Shown here piece after piece: positions 9,401 to 20,700 of a stretch of 64,000 bases of DNA. The position numbers were made by a program, and so were the translations under genes. The stretch comes from Patiria miniata. Lineage: Eukaryota > Echinodermata > Asteroidea > Valvatida > Asterinidae. The notes under the pieces are model-generated. The model saw only the letters and a list, made by a program, of their open reading frames with translations. It had not been told where the DNA came from and ran no database searches. Where the stretch lies: contig NW_024037055.1 of assembly GCF_015706575.1 (NCBI RefSeq), positions 10,702,262-10,766,261 of the forward strand, read 5' to 3'. Numbering within the stretch: position 1 is the stretch's first letter; the number at the start of each line of letters is the position of its first letter.

Positions 9401-12225
9401 ACAAGTTTGCTAATTTTAATTGATTAATATGCAAATAAGATGCAGGACTAATTAACTATTTTGATTTTACGAGCCCAGAAGACAGCTTGGCATATGTTGA
9501 TTATATTCTGAAAGTTTCATGTGCATGCAATAAATATATTTAAACTAAGTTATAAGCCAATAAGTGCTTCTTCATGTGAATTCCACGGTGCTGTCCTTAA
9601 AACAAAGAAAATAAAAAAATTGACCTTTGACATTCAACTCATTTGTCATTGACAAAAAGTGAAACAAAAATGTCCGTATCTCTGCAAGGGAAGGTGCCAT
9701 TTCAAAAATTTAAAAAGGTTTTTAATGCCTTTGACCTGCCCTTTCATCCTGTAAACATTTCAAAAACAAAAGAGCAAGAACAAATTTTCAGCTTAAGTGC
9801 CTAGCATGACACCGACCATGTCGACAACCGTGACAACACATGAGCCGGCCAATGATCGTGCAATACGTCATTATGAATATTCAATTTCTCATGAATATTT
9901 AGTTTATTTCAATGGATTCTTCAAATACTTCAAAGATTATTCAAATGCAATGTGATAGATCGTGCACGTGGTCTAGTGGTAAAACTCTCGTCTTTCAAGC
10001 AAGTGTCCGAGGTTCGATTCTCAATGAAGTGACTGACTACTCCTAGAACTATGGATGAAGAACCCCGCAAAATTGTTTTCAGCACAAAACACTAATTAAG
10101 TACAAAATCATCCATCAAAATGCAGACATTTCCCACAGAACCGCTGCACAGTTTGCCCCCAACCTCATGACATACTCACGTAATATGCGCAGAACAAACA
10201 TCGCTGGATTTTGTCGTTTTTTTGGCCAAAATGATGAAAATATGCCCTATCCGCACTGAGCCAACCTGACACTTGAAACGTGCACGCATATGATCCAGCG
10301 ATGATTTTTGGAGCGCGCCGCAGCCGCGGGGGGTACGGTACAAGCGAAATGATAGTATGCGCATGCGTACAAGTGCAAGACTTGACTGATTGAATAATAA
10401 ATAAATAGGAAAGGAAACATGGGAAAGGAGAGGGTGCGAGTAGAGAAGGGAAAGTGGAGGAAATAACCATAAAAGAAGGATGCAACTTTTTGGCACTTTA
10501 AAAAAAGTGGCGGCCCAGTATGGAATCTTTCCAAAATTAGTGATGGCCAGACATCGGAATCTTTCCGTATCGTCTGAGAGTGAGAACCATTCGGTTAAAG
10601 GGAATATACATCATTGGCTTTTGCTATAATTTTCAGAAATGAACTATTTGAGAGGCTAGTATAATAGATCAAATATTGTTACACTGACATTTTTGAAGTT
10701 CTGTGTTCGAAAAGGTTGGGAAAAACCAAGAAAAACAAAAATGTTCAAGTAGTCTGGCTCCCTGACTCCACAAAAGATAAAATGGATCAATTTATAGATG
10801 ATGGAAAATTGGGGAACCAGTCTAGCTGGCCTGCACCCGTTCATGAACATGTAACCAATAGCAAACACAATTTGGACTGAAAAAATGGTAAATTTGGAGC
10901 AGTAGTTGAAAAATAGTTAGGTTTTTCCAACGCTGGTCGGCCGACCACCGTTGGAAATGTTTACAAAAATACCATTTTCTTGAAAATGACTTCACACCAG
11001 GTGCCATAATTTTACAAGATGCTTGATACTGTCATTTACCAACATCCTAGTAAGGTATTTCGTAAAAACTTGGTAGTTTTATTTTTCGAGTTTGCAAATG
11101 TTGTATATTCCCTTTAAATGAATGATTGACTTTTTTTATAATTGCAATACTCTAAAAGTTCATGACATTTACTCTCTTCAGCTGGGCTCCTTCATGCATC
11201 AACTTAACACTAACAGTTTACCCAATTCGATTTGTTCTATGTTTTCAAAAAATTATGATACGCACCATTATTTTACAAGACAGTTTAACCCTAACGTCCT
11301 AGCCATTACTCTGGGATAAAGAACTGAGTACTACAGAATACTACAAACATTATGTGTGCAGGCACCACATACCAAAAACTACTATGTGTTTTGTGCCCAC
11401 TTACTTGCTGAAGTACTGCACACTACTGTTTACTACTAGTAGTATTTTGTAGCTTTAGGTGCGGTTAGGGTTATGAATTTCATCGGTCTCACACACACGT
11501 ACTGCAGTCTCTAGCATGTGTCTAGCTGTCTAGGGCAACTGTAAACATGGTAAAGCATGAGGGTCCTAAGCTGTGGAGCTCGGTTGATTTTTCCCTAAAA
11601 AATATCTCCAGTCTCTCGCTCTTTAAGCACAAATACAAAAAAAAATTATTGGCAAAATATTTTTAAGTACTTAATTGTTTCTCTTCTTTTTTTTTCCTTT
11701 CTTTTCTTCACGGGGTTGCATGTTATTCCCATATTCATGTCGGGTGTTATGTCCTTATGTGTTGTTTGTGTGTGTAACTTGTATATTTTTGAATGATTGT
11801 AACTGGGGATCTCTACTCGACAAGCATTGCTTTTTAGGGATCCCCATCCACATATTTTGTATATATTTAACTCTGTCTTTTTTTTATGTGGAAAATAAAG
11901 TGAATTGAATTGAAATTGAATTGAATTGTCTGGTTCCAATAGCAAGAGGCCTGACGTTGAATACTGATTCAATCTGGGAACCAGACTGTTCCGTAGCCGT
12001 ATACGCGTAGGGACATGAAGGCATAGCAATTCAAAATCGCGTTAGCTGCCGTGAATAACATGAATGATATTGATACTTTTTGATAGCCACTGCACTTAGG
12101 ATTAATAAGATATAATATTCAAGACAAAGCCAAAGGCCTACCATTTCCTGGGGGCTGAGGACACCAAACTGCACGCGTCTGACATCCCGCATCGGGGCTT
12201 TGGAGTCGTGAAACTGAAGCGCCAT
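311..12225 (-). CDS. POLR2A: RNA polymerase II largest subunit (RPB1), 5' part of gene, seven exons
   Basis: This gene encodes the catalytic large subunit of nuclear RNA polymerase II, which transcribes mRNA genes. The joined exons are 12225-12142, 4736-4467, 3765-3586, 3027-2746, 1866-1705, 1234-1014 and 443-311, about 444 codons with consistent phases and GT/AG borders. The protein starts [11 protein letters not shown] and runs into RVQFGVLSP, the conserved RPB1 N-terminus. It then gives the zinc site CQTC-x6-CPGH, the block [35 protein letters not shown] and the FNIDK/LQELVR junction, all nearly identical to animal RPB1. The start ATG has A at -3 and G at +4. Intron 1 is 7.4 kb and packed with mobile elements, while the other introns are about 0.5-0.9 kb. 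The active site (NADFDGD) and the CTD lie left of the window. Identity is essentially certain, and exon borders are read by eye. Confidence 0.97.
1014..1234 (-). CDS. POLR2A: POLR2A exon 6
   Basis: It begins [11 protein letters not shown] after an AATAG acceptor, continues [19 protein letters not shown] and [19 protein letters not shown], and ends FNIDK with the last codon split (phase 2) before GTAAGC. It holds the conserved region around the clamp and switch that contacts template DNA. Confidence 0.96.
1705..1866 (-). CDS. POLR2A: POLR2A exon 5
   Basis: It starts [18 protein letters not shown] after ATATCAG and ends DNELPGLPR before GTACGT (phase 0, 54 codons). [14 protein letters not shown] is near-identical to human RPB1. 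Confidence 0.95.
2038..2370. mobile_element. TTAA-flanked MITE, TTAACCCTTACCCT termini
   Basis: This 333-bp element sits in a POLR2A intron. It starts TTAACCCTTACCCT and ends with the inverse AGAGAGTAAGGGTTAA, so both ends carry the TTAA target typical of piggyBac-like insertion. The inside is built from variants of a short motif of the form CTCCAA-n-TGCCA, including CTCCAATATCTGCCATG and CTCCAATACATGCCACAG. No coding capacity is seen. Membership of the piggyBac group is inferred from the target only. Confidence 0.6.
2746..3027 (-). CDS. POLR2A: POLR2A exon 4
   Basis: It begins [19 protein letters not shown] after TTGCCTAG, runs through [32 protein letters not shown] and [13 protein letters not shown], and ends GSARNQ before GTACAT (94 codons, phase 0). 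The GGCG cysteine belongs to the second RPB1 zinc site. The last 11 exon bases are identical to those of exon 3. Confidence 0.96.
3586..3765 (-). CDS. POLR2A: POLR2A exon 3
   Basis: It begins [20 protein letters not shown] after ATTTCCAG, contains AHIYDVC and ICEGGEEMD, and ends with a lineage-variable acidic stretch [10 protein letters not shown] before GTACAA (60 codons). It matches the human block starting NNPKIKDILAKSKG. Confidence 0.95.
4467..4736 (-). CDS. POLR2A: POLR2A exon 2, N-terminal zinc site
   Basis: It begins [15 protein letters not shown] after TTTCAG and ends [11 protein letters not shown] before GTGAGA (90 codons). It contains [10 protein letters not shown], the zinc ligands in [14 protein letters not shown], and [13 protein letters not shown]. 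All four zinc ligands are present. Confidence 0.97.
5608..6023. mobile_element. TTAA-flanked MITE with TTAACCCTAAC ends
   Basis: The 416-bp element begins TTAACCCTAACTCCCTAGG and ends CGGTTAGGGTTAA. The interior repeats the motif CTCAATCCTGCAAAATCCTCC several times in both orientations (5648, 5697, 5760, 5950). A relative is at 36290-36480 and a fragment at 55545-55622. Confidence 0.65.
7043..7128 (+). repeat. Two-copy tandem repeat of about 38 bp
   Basis: The unit begins TTTTGAGATCGTCGCGATTT and continues TCGCACGTTTAA(T/C)ACAG. It occurs twice in direct succession, nearly identical, so the duplication is recent. It lies inside the 2.2 kb TIR element. Confidence 0.85.
7637..8701. mobile_element. 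1.07 kb foldback element with arms near 500 bp
   Basis: The left arm begins TCTGTCGTAGTCATACTAGT and GCCCCACTAGGAA. The inverse occurs ending at 8701. Matching blocks continue inward: the AGAATTCTCAG region, GGTTACAAATCC near 7825 against 8500, GTCTATGGACGTACAT near 7917 against 8405, and GCACCAATGACTGTTTCATG near 7997 against 8300. Nearly the whole element is therefore two diverged inverted arms. It has no transposase. Confidence 0.75.
9963..10035 (+). repeat. tRNA-Glu-like sequence, probable SINE head or tRNA pseudogene
   Basis: A box-A-like TGGTCTAGTGG is followed by CTTTCAA, which reads as an anticodon loop with TTC (Glu), and the B box GGTTCGATTC. The acceptor-stem halves do not pair convincingly, so a working tRNA is unlikely. 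These are the internal Pol III promoter boxes found in tRNA-derived SINEs. Confidence 0.5.
10595..11117 (+). mobile_element. TTAA MITE with central palindrome, copy 1
   Basis: It is a 523-bp element with TTAA at both ends and termini TTAAAGGGAATATACATCAT and TGTATATTCCCTTTAA. At 10927-10954 it carries a 28-bp palindrome with half-site CCAACGCTGGTCGG, here with one arm mismatch. Same orientation as the copy at 58663. No ORF of note. Confidence 0.75.
11122..11936 (+). mobile_element. 5'-truncated LINE: RT C-terminus plus 3' UTR
   Basis: Translation from 11122 gives [19 protein letters not shown] and later, in another frame, [17 protein letters not shown] with [14 protein letters not shown] and a stop. 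This is the usual C-terminal pattern of non-LTR retrotransposon ORF2 (fPKLWNSLP, then sFK-LLK). A 3' UTR follows with AATAAAG at 11895 and a GAATTGAATTGAA tail. A small TTAA MITE (11285-11474) interrupts it, and the two coding parts are in different frames. The clade is uncertain, CR1/L2/Jockey-like. Confidence 0.55.
11285..11474. mobile_element. 190-bp TTAA MITE inserted in LINE remnant
   Basis: It begins TTAACCCTAACGTCCTAGCC and ends GCGGTTAGGGTTAT (the last TTAA has become TTAT). The inside repeats GTACTAC/AGAATACTAC/TACTAGTAG-like motifs. It lies between two parts of a LINE C-terminus, which dates it after that LINE. Confidence 0.55.
12142..12225 (-). CDS. POLR2A: POLR2A exon 1 with start codon
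   Basis: The ATG at 12225-12223 opens [20 protein letters not shown] and ends SPQEM before GTAGGC (28 codons, phase 0). The RVQFGVLSP block is the invariant RPB1 N-terminus. An in-frame continuation into exon 2 (RRMSV) matches human KRMSV. Confidence 0.95.
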
Positions 12226-12600
12226 TATGGTGCGATACAGTCAGTAGCAGCCTACGTAATCATATATGACACGCACTCAATCTGTGGCGCAATTCCTTTT
12301 TTGTCCTCGACAGCAGTGTCGAAAAAAGGTGGATTTTTACACGCTACGAGGAGTCCCAAATCACTCCAAACTCGACTTCATTTTTGGCTATACGATCTGA
12401 ACTGTCAATTTTATCATTATTTGAACTACTCGATGTGGAGTTTTAGGAATCTTTTGACGAAATGCATGCCTTACGAACACCTTCCTCCTTCCGCAGTCGA
12501 ACTGAGAAGATCGACAAAAGCTGATGTGCAACTTTCCCGTATTTATAGTATTTCGTGTTGTACGGGTTTCCCTAACTAAAAAAGAGGGCCAAAATGATGA
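12226..12600 (-). promoter_or_regulatory. Putative POLR2A 5' UTR and promoter
   Basis: The interval lies directly upstream of the POLR2A ATG. On the minus strand TATAAATA occurs at 12547-12540 and fits the TATA consensus. A start about 30 bases further on would leave a 5' UTR near 290 nt. This is position and motif only; a TATA-less start is equally possible. Confidence 0.3.
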
Positions 12601-13000
12601 GGGCGCTATTTTTTGGCCTATTTATCAAAGACAGCCTTTACCCACATTTGGCTATGGCTTTGGATGGTTGACGCCACAAGACTAGACGTTCACGCTCCTC
12701 GACCGTAGCCGTATAAACGGCTTCATGTCGCTGACAATGATCATGATGCAATACAATGCAAGTGATGAGCTGGGGTATCAGGCGCAGGCCTAGCCTGTAC
12801 CCCGAGGTTAAATTTAAAAACAAAATTATAATATCCAAATTATAATCCTAACTTGTGCTATATTTCTTATCATAAATCCATTATCAAACAGTTTCAGTTG
12901 AGATCAATTTCAAGTGGGGATTAATTTCCAAAAACAAAATGTTCAACATTTACACACGTATCCAATGGCTAGGCTTTCCAAAACTATACATTTTTATAAA
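12600..13000. other. Intergenic DNA, nothing recognised
   Basis: AT-rich DNA between the POLR2A promoter and the PARG 3' side. No ORF, RNA gene or clear repeat is seen. Confidence 0.5.
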
Positions 13001-13002
13001 CG

Positions 13003-13783
13003 CCTCACCAACAGATTCTGTGTCTTGATTGGCCGAGAGCGAGTCACGTTACTTTCTAATTTTGCTATCTTTCTGTGCACGGCCAAAAGTATACCCGTAT
13101 CAACCAAAGTACTTTATATATTCCGACATACAGATCCTTGTCATTTGATAAGTGGAACTCACAACACATGGCATTCGTTATTGCTCCCATTCATGCCGCG
13201 GCTCAAAAAAGTACTATCCGCCCATGGGGAATGGGAAATATTATTATAACACCTCACCCACAGATTCTGTGTCTTGATTGGCCGAGAGCAAGTCACATGA
13301 TACTTTCTATTTTTGCTATCTTTCTGTACACGGCCAAAAGAACTATGCCCATAGCAACCAAAGTACTATACCATTAGCAACCAAAGTACTATTTCCACGG
13401 CGCGGTATTTGTGTGCAAATGCATGCTGGTGTGCGCGTTGCGCATTGTGCGTAGCGCGTTTTGTTCCAAAGAGAGCGCGCCACAGAGTTGGGTTCAAACA
13501 TTTCGTGAAGGGGTAGTTTGGAAGAGAGAAATACATTTTCCACCAATTTTGTATTGAAATTGAAGTTTATTTCAACTGTGTTCAGATTTAAATAATTTAA
13601 AATCTTAAAACCAAGCAGAATCTGTGGGTGAAGTGTAATAAAACAAATATTGAATGCTTTATCTCGTGGTATGGTGAGGTAAAACTAGCCTCCCTCGGTG
13701 ATCCATGGAGCATTCTATTTTCCCTCGGCTTCACCTCGTGAGGCTAGTTTTACTACCCCACTCGAAGCATTCAATATTTGTAT
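13003..13783. repeat. Cluster of direct and inverted repeats (foldback remnants)
   Basis: A block containing ACAGATTCTGTGTCTTGATT then GGCCGAGAGC occurs at 13010-13110 and again at 13257-13370. The inverse of its start (CAGAATCTGTGGGTGA) is at 13617. A second hairpin runs 13643-13783, with arms ACAAATATTGAATGC and GCATTCAATATTTGT and the inner pair AAAACTAGCCTC/GAGGCTAGTTTT. No transposase is found. Confidence 0.6.
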
Positions 13784-13789
13784 ACTATT

Positions 13790-16700
13790 CAACAGTTAGG
13801 ATCATAGTTTGACCAGCTTGACTAGACTTGTCAAGTCTTCTAGAGATAAAGTTTGCGTAATCCTAAAAACAATCCTCACAAAAGTGTTTGGGGGTTAGAA
13901 CACACCGTTTGAAAAATCTATTCAAATATTCAAAATTCATTCAATTTAGCTCCTTTATCTTCATTATCTAGTCACAATTAAGTACATCATGATCAATGTA
14001 ATAAATTATTACAGTATCGAGGAAACACTATACATGTAAGTAAACTTTGATGTCATAACATTAACATTCCTTTAAATAATTTTCAACACTGATACAGTGC
14101 CAAAATGAAAAAAAGGTATGTGTTTATGAATTCCTTCCAATTTTTCAGTGGTGATTCTGTATTGATTAATCAATGTGCAGTATGTTTTTTTATTCTTCAT
14201 TGCCTGACCTACAAGTAAATATTTTTCAAATGTGTATTTCAAACACTGATTTTTTAAGTGAATAGATAAGTACTGCCATTAAGACATATAATAATAGAGC
14301 AAACATGTTATATAATAAATGTTATACTTAAATATGTATAATTTAACATTTACTTAAGGTTTTAAAGAGGTGGGCATGATTAATTGAAACAAAAATATAA
14401 GTTAGTTGGAAAACCAACATTCTTTTTCCCCATAAACTTAAATGCTTAGAGAATTAAATGTACAGGTTATATTTAGCTTTCTTCTTAAACGTATATATTC
14501 CAATCAGTATTCCTTAATCTTTCGTACCACAGAAATTGGTCTCAGTAATGCTGCATTTCCCCAGGCTCACAATTAATGAAAGTTTAGTTTCCACTTTTGA
14601 TAATCATGCATTTTAAGAGAATATTTTCATAATCCTTCTATGCTCAGCAAACTTGTGTGCTAAGTAACCTCATGGAATTGGTCCACATTAGTAAATACCT
14701 GAAACAAACCTACCAATGTAAACCTTGCACAAAGTGAAGATAGGACTAGTACCACATACCCTGTGAAATTAGTCCATTTGAAATGAAGGATCATTGAAGG
14801 TGGTTTTAAGACAGTGAGCCCACAGGCACATTTGTTTTTGTAATGTGATGATTTACAAATTGCCCATGCAGTGGGTCCACAACGTCACATACACCGAATG
14901 AATGAGAATCATGTCCCAAGAACTATTTAGGGGTTGTACACGAGAGGCTAGAATTCAAAATATCAAACAACATCTTTTGAATTGGAAGCGCTTTCAATAG
15001 AATCCTCTTTCAAGACGCAACATTGTGTATAAGTTTTCTCAAAATGTACAGAATCCAGTGAGCTAAAACTTCAACAGGTTAGCTGCTATATGCATCCTAA
15101 GATTTTAAACAATTTTGTTGCATCCAAAAAGAATGCTCTTATACGTAAATACAAACTGTGTTGTTTTTCAACAAAAAAAACATTTCAGATGATCCATGTT
15201 TTTGACAAATGCACAATATTACCAAAAAACCTTCAACTCAAACATGCAAACCAAAGTGCACTTCTGCAATATATCAGGCTCTCAATAAAAGTTTTTAAAT
15301 TCCTCAAACACTGAAGAAAGAGTAACAAAAGATGGCAGCATGAGCCAGGGTGTCAATAGATATGACCATGAATATTCAATACAAATTCAAGATGAATACA
15401 TTATTTCTAAGTAAAATAGCCAAAAATAGCTGTATTTAAAACATTTGACTAACTATTTGAAATTCCAATTTAAAACAAATTGCTAATGCTGAATACAAAT
15501 TTAGATAAAGCGCTATATAAGCACCACATTGTTATTACAAAAGAAATCAGATAAATAAAAAAAAAATAATCTTAGAACTGAACAACATCAGCAACATGAC
15601 ATGAAACTAATATGAGCAAGGCTGTTGGATAAATATATATACCTAAGCACAAAATGAATACTTTTGTCACCCAAAATCATCTACACACAGCACAAATACC
15701 TTTTGGTTTCTTTTAGTTTCCTTTCAAAACGTTTTATGCATCACTGTTTATTAACACTATGTTAAAGTTTACAGTAAACCACAATTACAAGCTGCACATA
15801 CTGTACATGATGTGAAAAGTAAGTAAATGTATACACACATGGTAAGTGACTGGATGTGAACCCCTGACCCTCCAATCAGGGGTAAGAAACCCCTACCAGC
15901 GCAGCCTCTGTCTCTACCTAACTGCCCAAGGGAGCCATAAAGCAGAGTATTTTACACAGTTTACACTTCAAAGTTGTTTGGTTATTATGAAGCAATATTT
16001 TCACATTCAATGAGTGGAGATGAAACAAATAACGAACAAAACAAACAACAGCACCATGTTATATGACATAATTTGAACATTTAAGCCACTATATACAATG
16101 CAAATTAATATTTAAGTTTTATTGTTTTTATAATTGAGATGCCATTTGTCACAACACGTTATTATAATTTTTCTTTGTTCACACAATTATTTCTGCTGCC
16201 ATCTCAGGTTTAGCCTTCAGTGGCCTTGGTGCCACCATTTCTAACATTAACCTTCATTAATCTGGAGAGGATGATGCCTTATCCTCTTTCTTGTGGCTAT
16301 GTGTAGATTTCCAACAGTTATTAAAACAAGCATAACAGTGTGTCTAACTCATGATCGGATCCACCACTGTCAACATGCCAATCCTATTTTCAAAAATGTC
16401 TCGATCCCTACATTTTTCAAAATGAAGATCCTTGTCAATAGCCAAAAATCCTGTACTTAAGGACCTACACTTGTAAATTGCGTAGAACTTTCGATTTGGT
16501 CTACAACCAAACATCCCCTAATCTAGGACATCAAGTGTAGCTTTCAAGTTATGTGGTGTGATAATGAACACTTTCATTTTGATAACATGACCTGTTGTCC
16601 ATGGCGCCCACCACTTACTAAGATGTTGCTTTATCTTTTTAATTATTAAACAAAAGTGACTCTTCAACAGCATGGAAAATACATATGCTCAATAGAAATC

Positions 16701-17594
16701 AAATTGTGTAAAATTATTTTTGTAAATAAAACTGTGTTGTGGCAATCTTGATTTTAAAAATTCTCCTCATTAGCTGACACCAACGACTTTTTGAGTAATT
16801 GTATTTGTGACCTTCTTTTTTTTAAATTATTTGGAAAATGTAGGTAAAGCTTCTTGCTATCCATAAACGCAGAGCTGGAACTTCTATTGTTATGCATTGA
16901 GCTTATGCATTTGGACTTTTCTCTGTAAATCTACACTCAACAGGTGAGCCAATGTATTTGATTGATTGCAAGTGTTTTCAACTTAACACAAGAGAACTGA
17001 ACTATTCAGATGAGCTCAAATGAGCTCATTTAAAATATCTCAACCTGTATGAACTCATTTCAGATTAGGGCACAAAAGCATTTTTGCTTCACCCAAGCCT
17101 AAATATTGTCATTTGTGTAATAATATGAGACTTAATGAACCTGTTATACTGTATTTCAACTTATTACAAACACTGTACATTTCCTTTTCCAAGGACAGTA
17201 TTGAAATAAATGAACTTAAACAAAACAAGAATATCTGTACATGCGACAAGTTTTATGCTTCTACCACAAAGTGCATGAAATTTGCATGCTGGACTACGCA
17301 CATCACAAGAATGATTTTAGTTCAATTTGACCCACTAGTCCTCAAAATGCCTGAAATCATTCTGCTGTTTACTTCCCAAATGTCCATGATTTGAAACACA
17401 CGACAACTGTGGGTTTTAAGCAATTTCTACCATAAGCTAAATATATAATCTTTTGAAAAACTTAATTATGTATAATTTGCAGGAGTGTTTTTTAGGGAAA
17501 AAATGACTTACATGTAATTTACACATTAATGTTTAAATTATGCAATTACCAGGAGATGTCCATAGACTAATAGTTTGGAGAGAAGCTGTGGATA
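13790..17594 (-). other. PARG 3' UTR and flank, AT-rich
   Basis: Sequence downstream of the PARG stop codon. Several AATAAA signals occur on the minus strand (for example near 16120, 15747 and 14188), so the mRNA end cannot be placed. Apart from a tRNA-like SINE (15845-15935) no coding or RNA gene is seen. Confidence 0.5.
15845..15935 (-). repeat. tRNA-derived SINE fragment
   Basis: On the minus strand GGGCAGTTAGGTAGAGACAG resembles a tRNA D-arm/A-box. About 50 bases on, GGTCAGGGGTTCACATCC provides a good B box. The spacing fits a tRNA-like SINE head. Family not identified. Confidence 0.45.
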
Positions 17595-17738
17595 TCATCC
17601 GCTGTTGATGATGCGTTCAAACAGACTGAGAGGATCTGCATCCACATTAAGGGTCAACCAGCTATGGTCAAGTACTGCTCTCAAGAGGTCACCCACTGTC
17701 CACTGTCTGGAGGTGATCTCACTGACCACACGCTGTAG
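17595..17738 (-). CDS. PARG: PARG exon 9, C-terminus
   Basis: It starts LQRVVSEITSRQWTVGDLL after the acceptor CCCACTTGCAG and ends FERIINSG with TGA (48 codons including the stop, phase 0). It matches human LTERKLTVGDVYKLLLRY after the YFTFGD strand. The tail is about 20 residues shorter than human. Confidence 0.88.
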   Translation of the reverse strand, partial: LQRVVSEITSRQWTVGDLLRAVLDHSWLTLNVDADPLSLFERIINSG

Positions 17739-20700
17739 CTGCAAGTGGGGAAAAAAGTGATTGAAAAGTAGCATAATAATTGTAGGGCTGTATGCATACA
17801 AATGTAACAAAACTTATTCCCGGCTACATGCACAAGAAGCTAAATTATTAATAATCTGAGCATAAATAGTGGAATGGCTGGAAGGAACCCACTATGTAGA
17901 GACAGAACCAAAGCATATACATGAAAGACACATACAGAAATACTAGATTTTTAAGAACACCATGGTATTTTCCAATTTAAATTCTTTTTAATATTCTTCA
18001 TACTGATGATATTATAGGTAACAAAATGTGCAAAATGAAACAGTAGATAAGTATTGTTCACTTACTTATTTTAAAATCAATACTAAATGTCAACAAAGCA
18101 GAGAAGCCAAAGGCAGATCATTGCAGTGATTAGCTTCCTGTCTGAGCAGGGGTTACCCTTCTCTGGTGGCACTGAAATCCTAGGCTGCCCTAGAAATGGA
18201 AACTACCTCGGCTGTCTAGAAATGTTAGCGGAGTTCAACCCCTTTCTATCCGAGTATCTCCATAGACATGAAAATCCTGCTAAGGTAACGTCTCCTACAC
18301 GTACGTTATCTTTCCTCGACCAAATGCCACAGGTTCAATGAAATTCTGGCAGCAAAGGTGACATCTGAAATAGTGTCTGAAATCAAGGATGCCAAATATT
18401 ATGGGATCAGTATTGATCCTGCACCCGACATGGCTGATGTTGACCAGTAACCTGTAATATTCTGATAAGCCACTCAGATGGAACTGTGACTAAAAGATTC
18501 TTGCACTTCATACTAATAGAGCAGCATGATGGCAAATACCTATTTGACATTTTGCAAGAGACACTCCAGTCTCGAAGAATATGCATTGCCAACTGCCGAT
18601 TACAAGCCTATGACAATGCAATCAACATAGGACACATGTTCAGGCAAGATTTCGTGAAGTAAACAGTCTGGCTGGCTGCCCATAGCTTGCATTTGGTGGG
18701 CTCGGCCGTGGTCAAAAGTTTTCTTACAGCGGTGAACTTTTTTGGAATCTTGCAGTCCATATATACCTTCCAGTCTGCATCACCAAAGCGATGGTCCACT
18801 TTCTTGGGAAATATGAAGGTGAACCATCTGGTACAGAGTGTATCAAAAACCAGGTGGTCTGCGTGGAGTGTTGCAGCAAGAGCCTTGTCCAAGAATTATG
18901 CCGAAATCCGCAAGACACTCATATCGCTATATAATAACGATATATCGCTAAAAAATGATCAACAAACACCCGTATTCAGTCAATGATGCCAGGTCACTCG
19001 TCAGTATATAAGATCAGTTCGAAACGTTCTGTGATCTGAAGTAACTTTCTTGGAAAGACAGACCTGGTCAGCAAGTCACTGCAGCGACCAGGTATTGAGA
19101 TGGACACCTGTTCCCATATCCATTGTTACTATAGACATGTAAACTTAAATTTAATGGAAATAAAAGGTTATTCCGAGGTTTGATTCCATGTTATAAAGGT
19201 CCATTTTTAAACTAGTGGTTCGATTATGGATTTAATACTAATTACTGTACTTCCAGATGAATTTCTTGTTGAATATGAAAGAACATCAGCAGATAATAAG
19301 ATATTTGAATGAATGCAAGTTGGCACCAGGCCATTCATAAGTTTGAACTGAAACAGGATTCAATATTTGGGTTATTTATACATATATCATTATGTTAGGT
19401 TATTTCTAATATGTAAGTAGGATGATACAATGCAACACTACCTACCCTTTTGTCCTGTCAATAAAACCCCTCAATATTTAAATGGGGAAGTTGAATTAAA
19501 GCACGATTTTTCATCTTTAAGCCAGGTTGATAAATCCAATTGTGATTAGGAAAAAGTTTAGTCAGGCTTCGTGCATTGATGTGTAATATTTTAGCATTAT
19601 AATTAAGATTAAAATATCGCATGTAATATCAGGGAAATTATCATTAAAATCAGGATCTATGTTGTAATTAACATTATTGAACAAAGGATCCCTGTCAACA
19701 TTAGTCTGATCAAGCCTCATAGCCATGATTAATATTGGAAATATATGTGTAATTGGTCTGATATCAAATGACACCAAGTACAGCGGAACAAATATCGTAC
19801 TATTAACATTGAAGAGAAAGTTTAATGAATATTGACTAGATTTACATTTCAGCTGATGAACTCAGAAGGCTCACACCGTTGTGTAGCTGGTAAGTAATGA
19901 CAGGTGGAACAGACCACGGAACTTATGCAAACTGCACCCGGGCATCGCATCGAATTGCTGGTAGGTTGTCGTCTCGCAGCTGCTTGCAGGCATTCCGGAC
20001 ATCATTTCTTACATCATCAGAAATGAAGATTTTTGCTCCTATGTATGGATTGTTCCGGAGGGATTTAAAAGCTTGTTTGAGTATGTTTTGTCTGTCCCTG
20101 AAGCAAAGAAGTTTGCAGAGGATGGGTCGTGGATAAGTTTTGTTGACCTGGTTTGCTGACCGGTATGTAGGTGTTCCTGTTCAATTTCTATCTGGTCATC
20201 ATCCTTCATGTGTGTCTTGAAGAAATCAGGAATGGTCGCGTTCCAATCCTTCTGGGATACCATGAAAGATGATGATGTTTCTTCTGTTACGATTCCACAA
20301 ATCTTCAATTTGTTTTACTAATTGACAAATGTGGAGATGATTACCGTTGGTTAGATTCTTAAAACTTTACTTGGAGTCGGCATGGTTCTATTCCAGAAAG
20401 TTATGTCTTTAGTTCCTCAATCTCTGTGTTTTGTAGGCCCATTTTCTCTGTGGTTTCCTATAGTTTGACCTCAACTGCAGCTATTCTCGATCTGATAGTT
20501 TTGATGGACTTTCATATCTGGTCAAGCTTTGTATTCATGAGGGCGATGTTTTCCCAACACGAACACATATGGCAGCCACCTCGGACTTCTCTTCATTGTT
20601 CAAATTATAACCAATATTACCAAATTCATTAAAGGGACACATTATTCTGAAATCACCAAATATTTCTCTGTTTTTGATTGTTTATTTATCCTTTTTGAAA

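Larger units (their letters stand above)
4737..12141 (-). other. POLR2A intron 1 (7.4 kb), filled with mobile elements
   Basis: The interval lies between the exon 1 donor (GTAGGC) and the exon 2 acceptor. No host exon is recognised inside. Most of it is covered by the elements listed separately: a 2.2 kb TIR element, a 1.07 kb foldback, TTAA MITEs, a tRNA-like SINE head and a LINE 3' end. The stretch 8760-9960 is plain AT-rich sequence. Confidence 0.85.

Noticed and set aside
9963-10035. Functional tRNA-Glu gene
   Set aside because: Acceptor and T-stem pairing is poor and there is no clear terminator context.
5608-11474. TTAGGGTTA strings as telomeric DNA
   Set aside because: Only about 1.5 hexamers occur, always at TTAA element ends.
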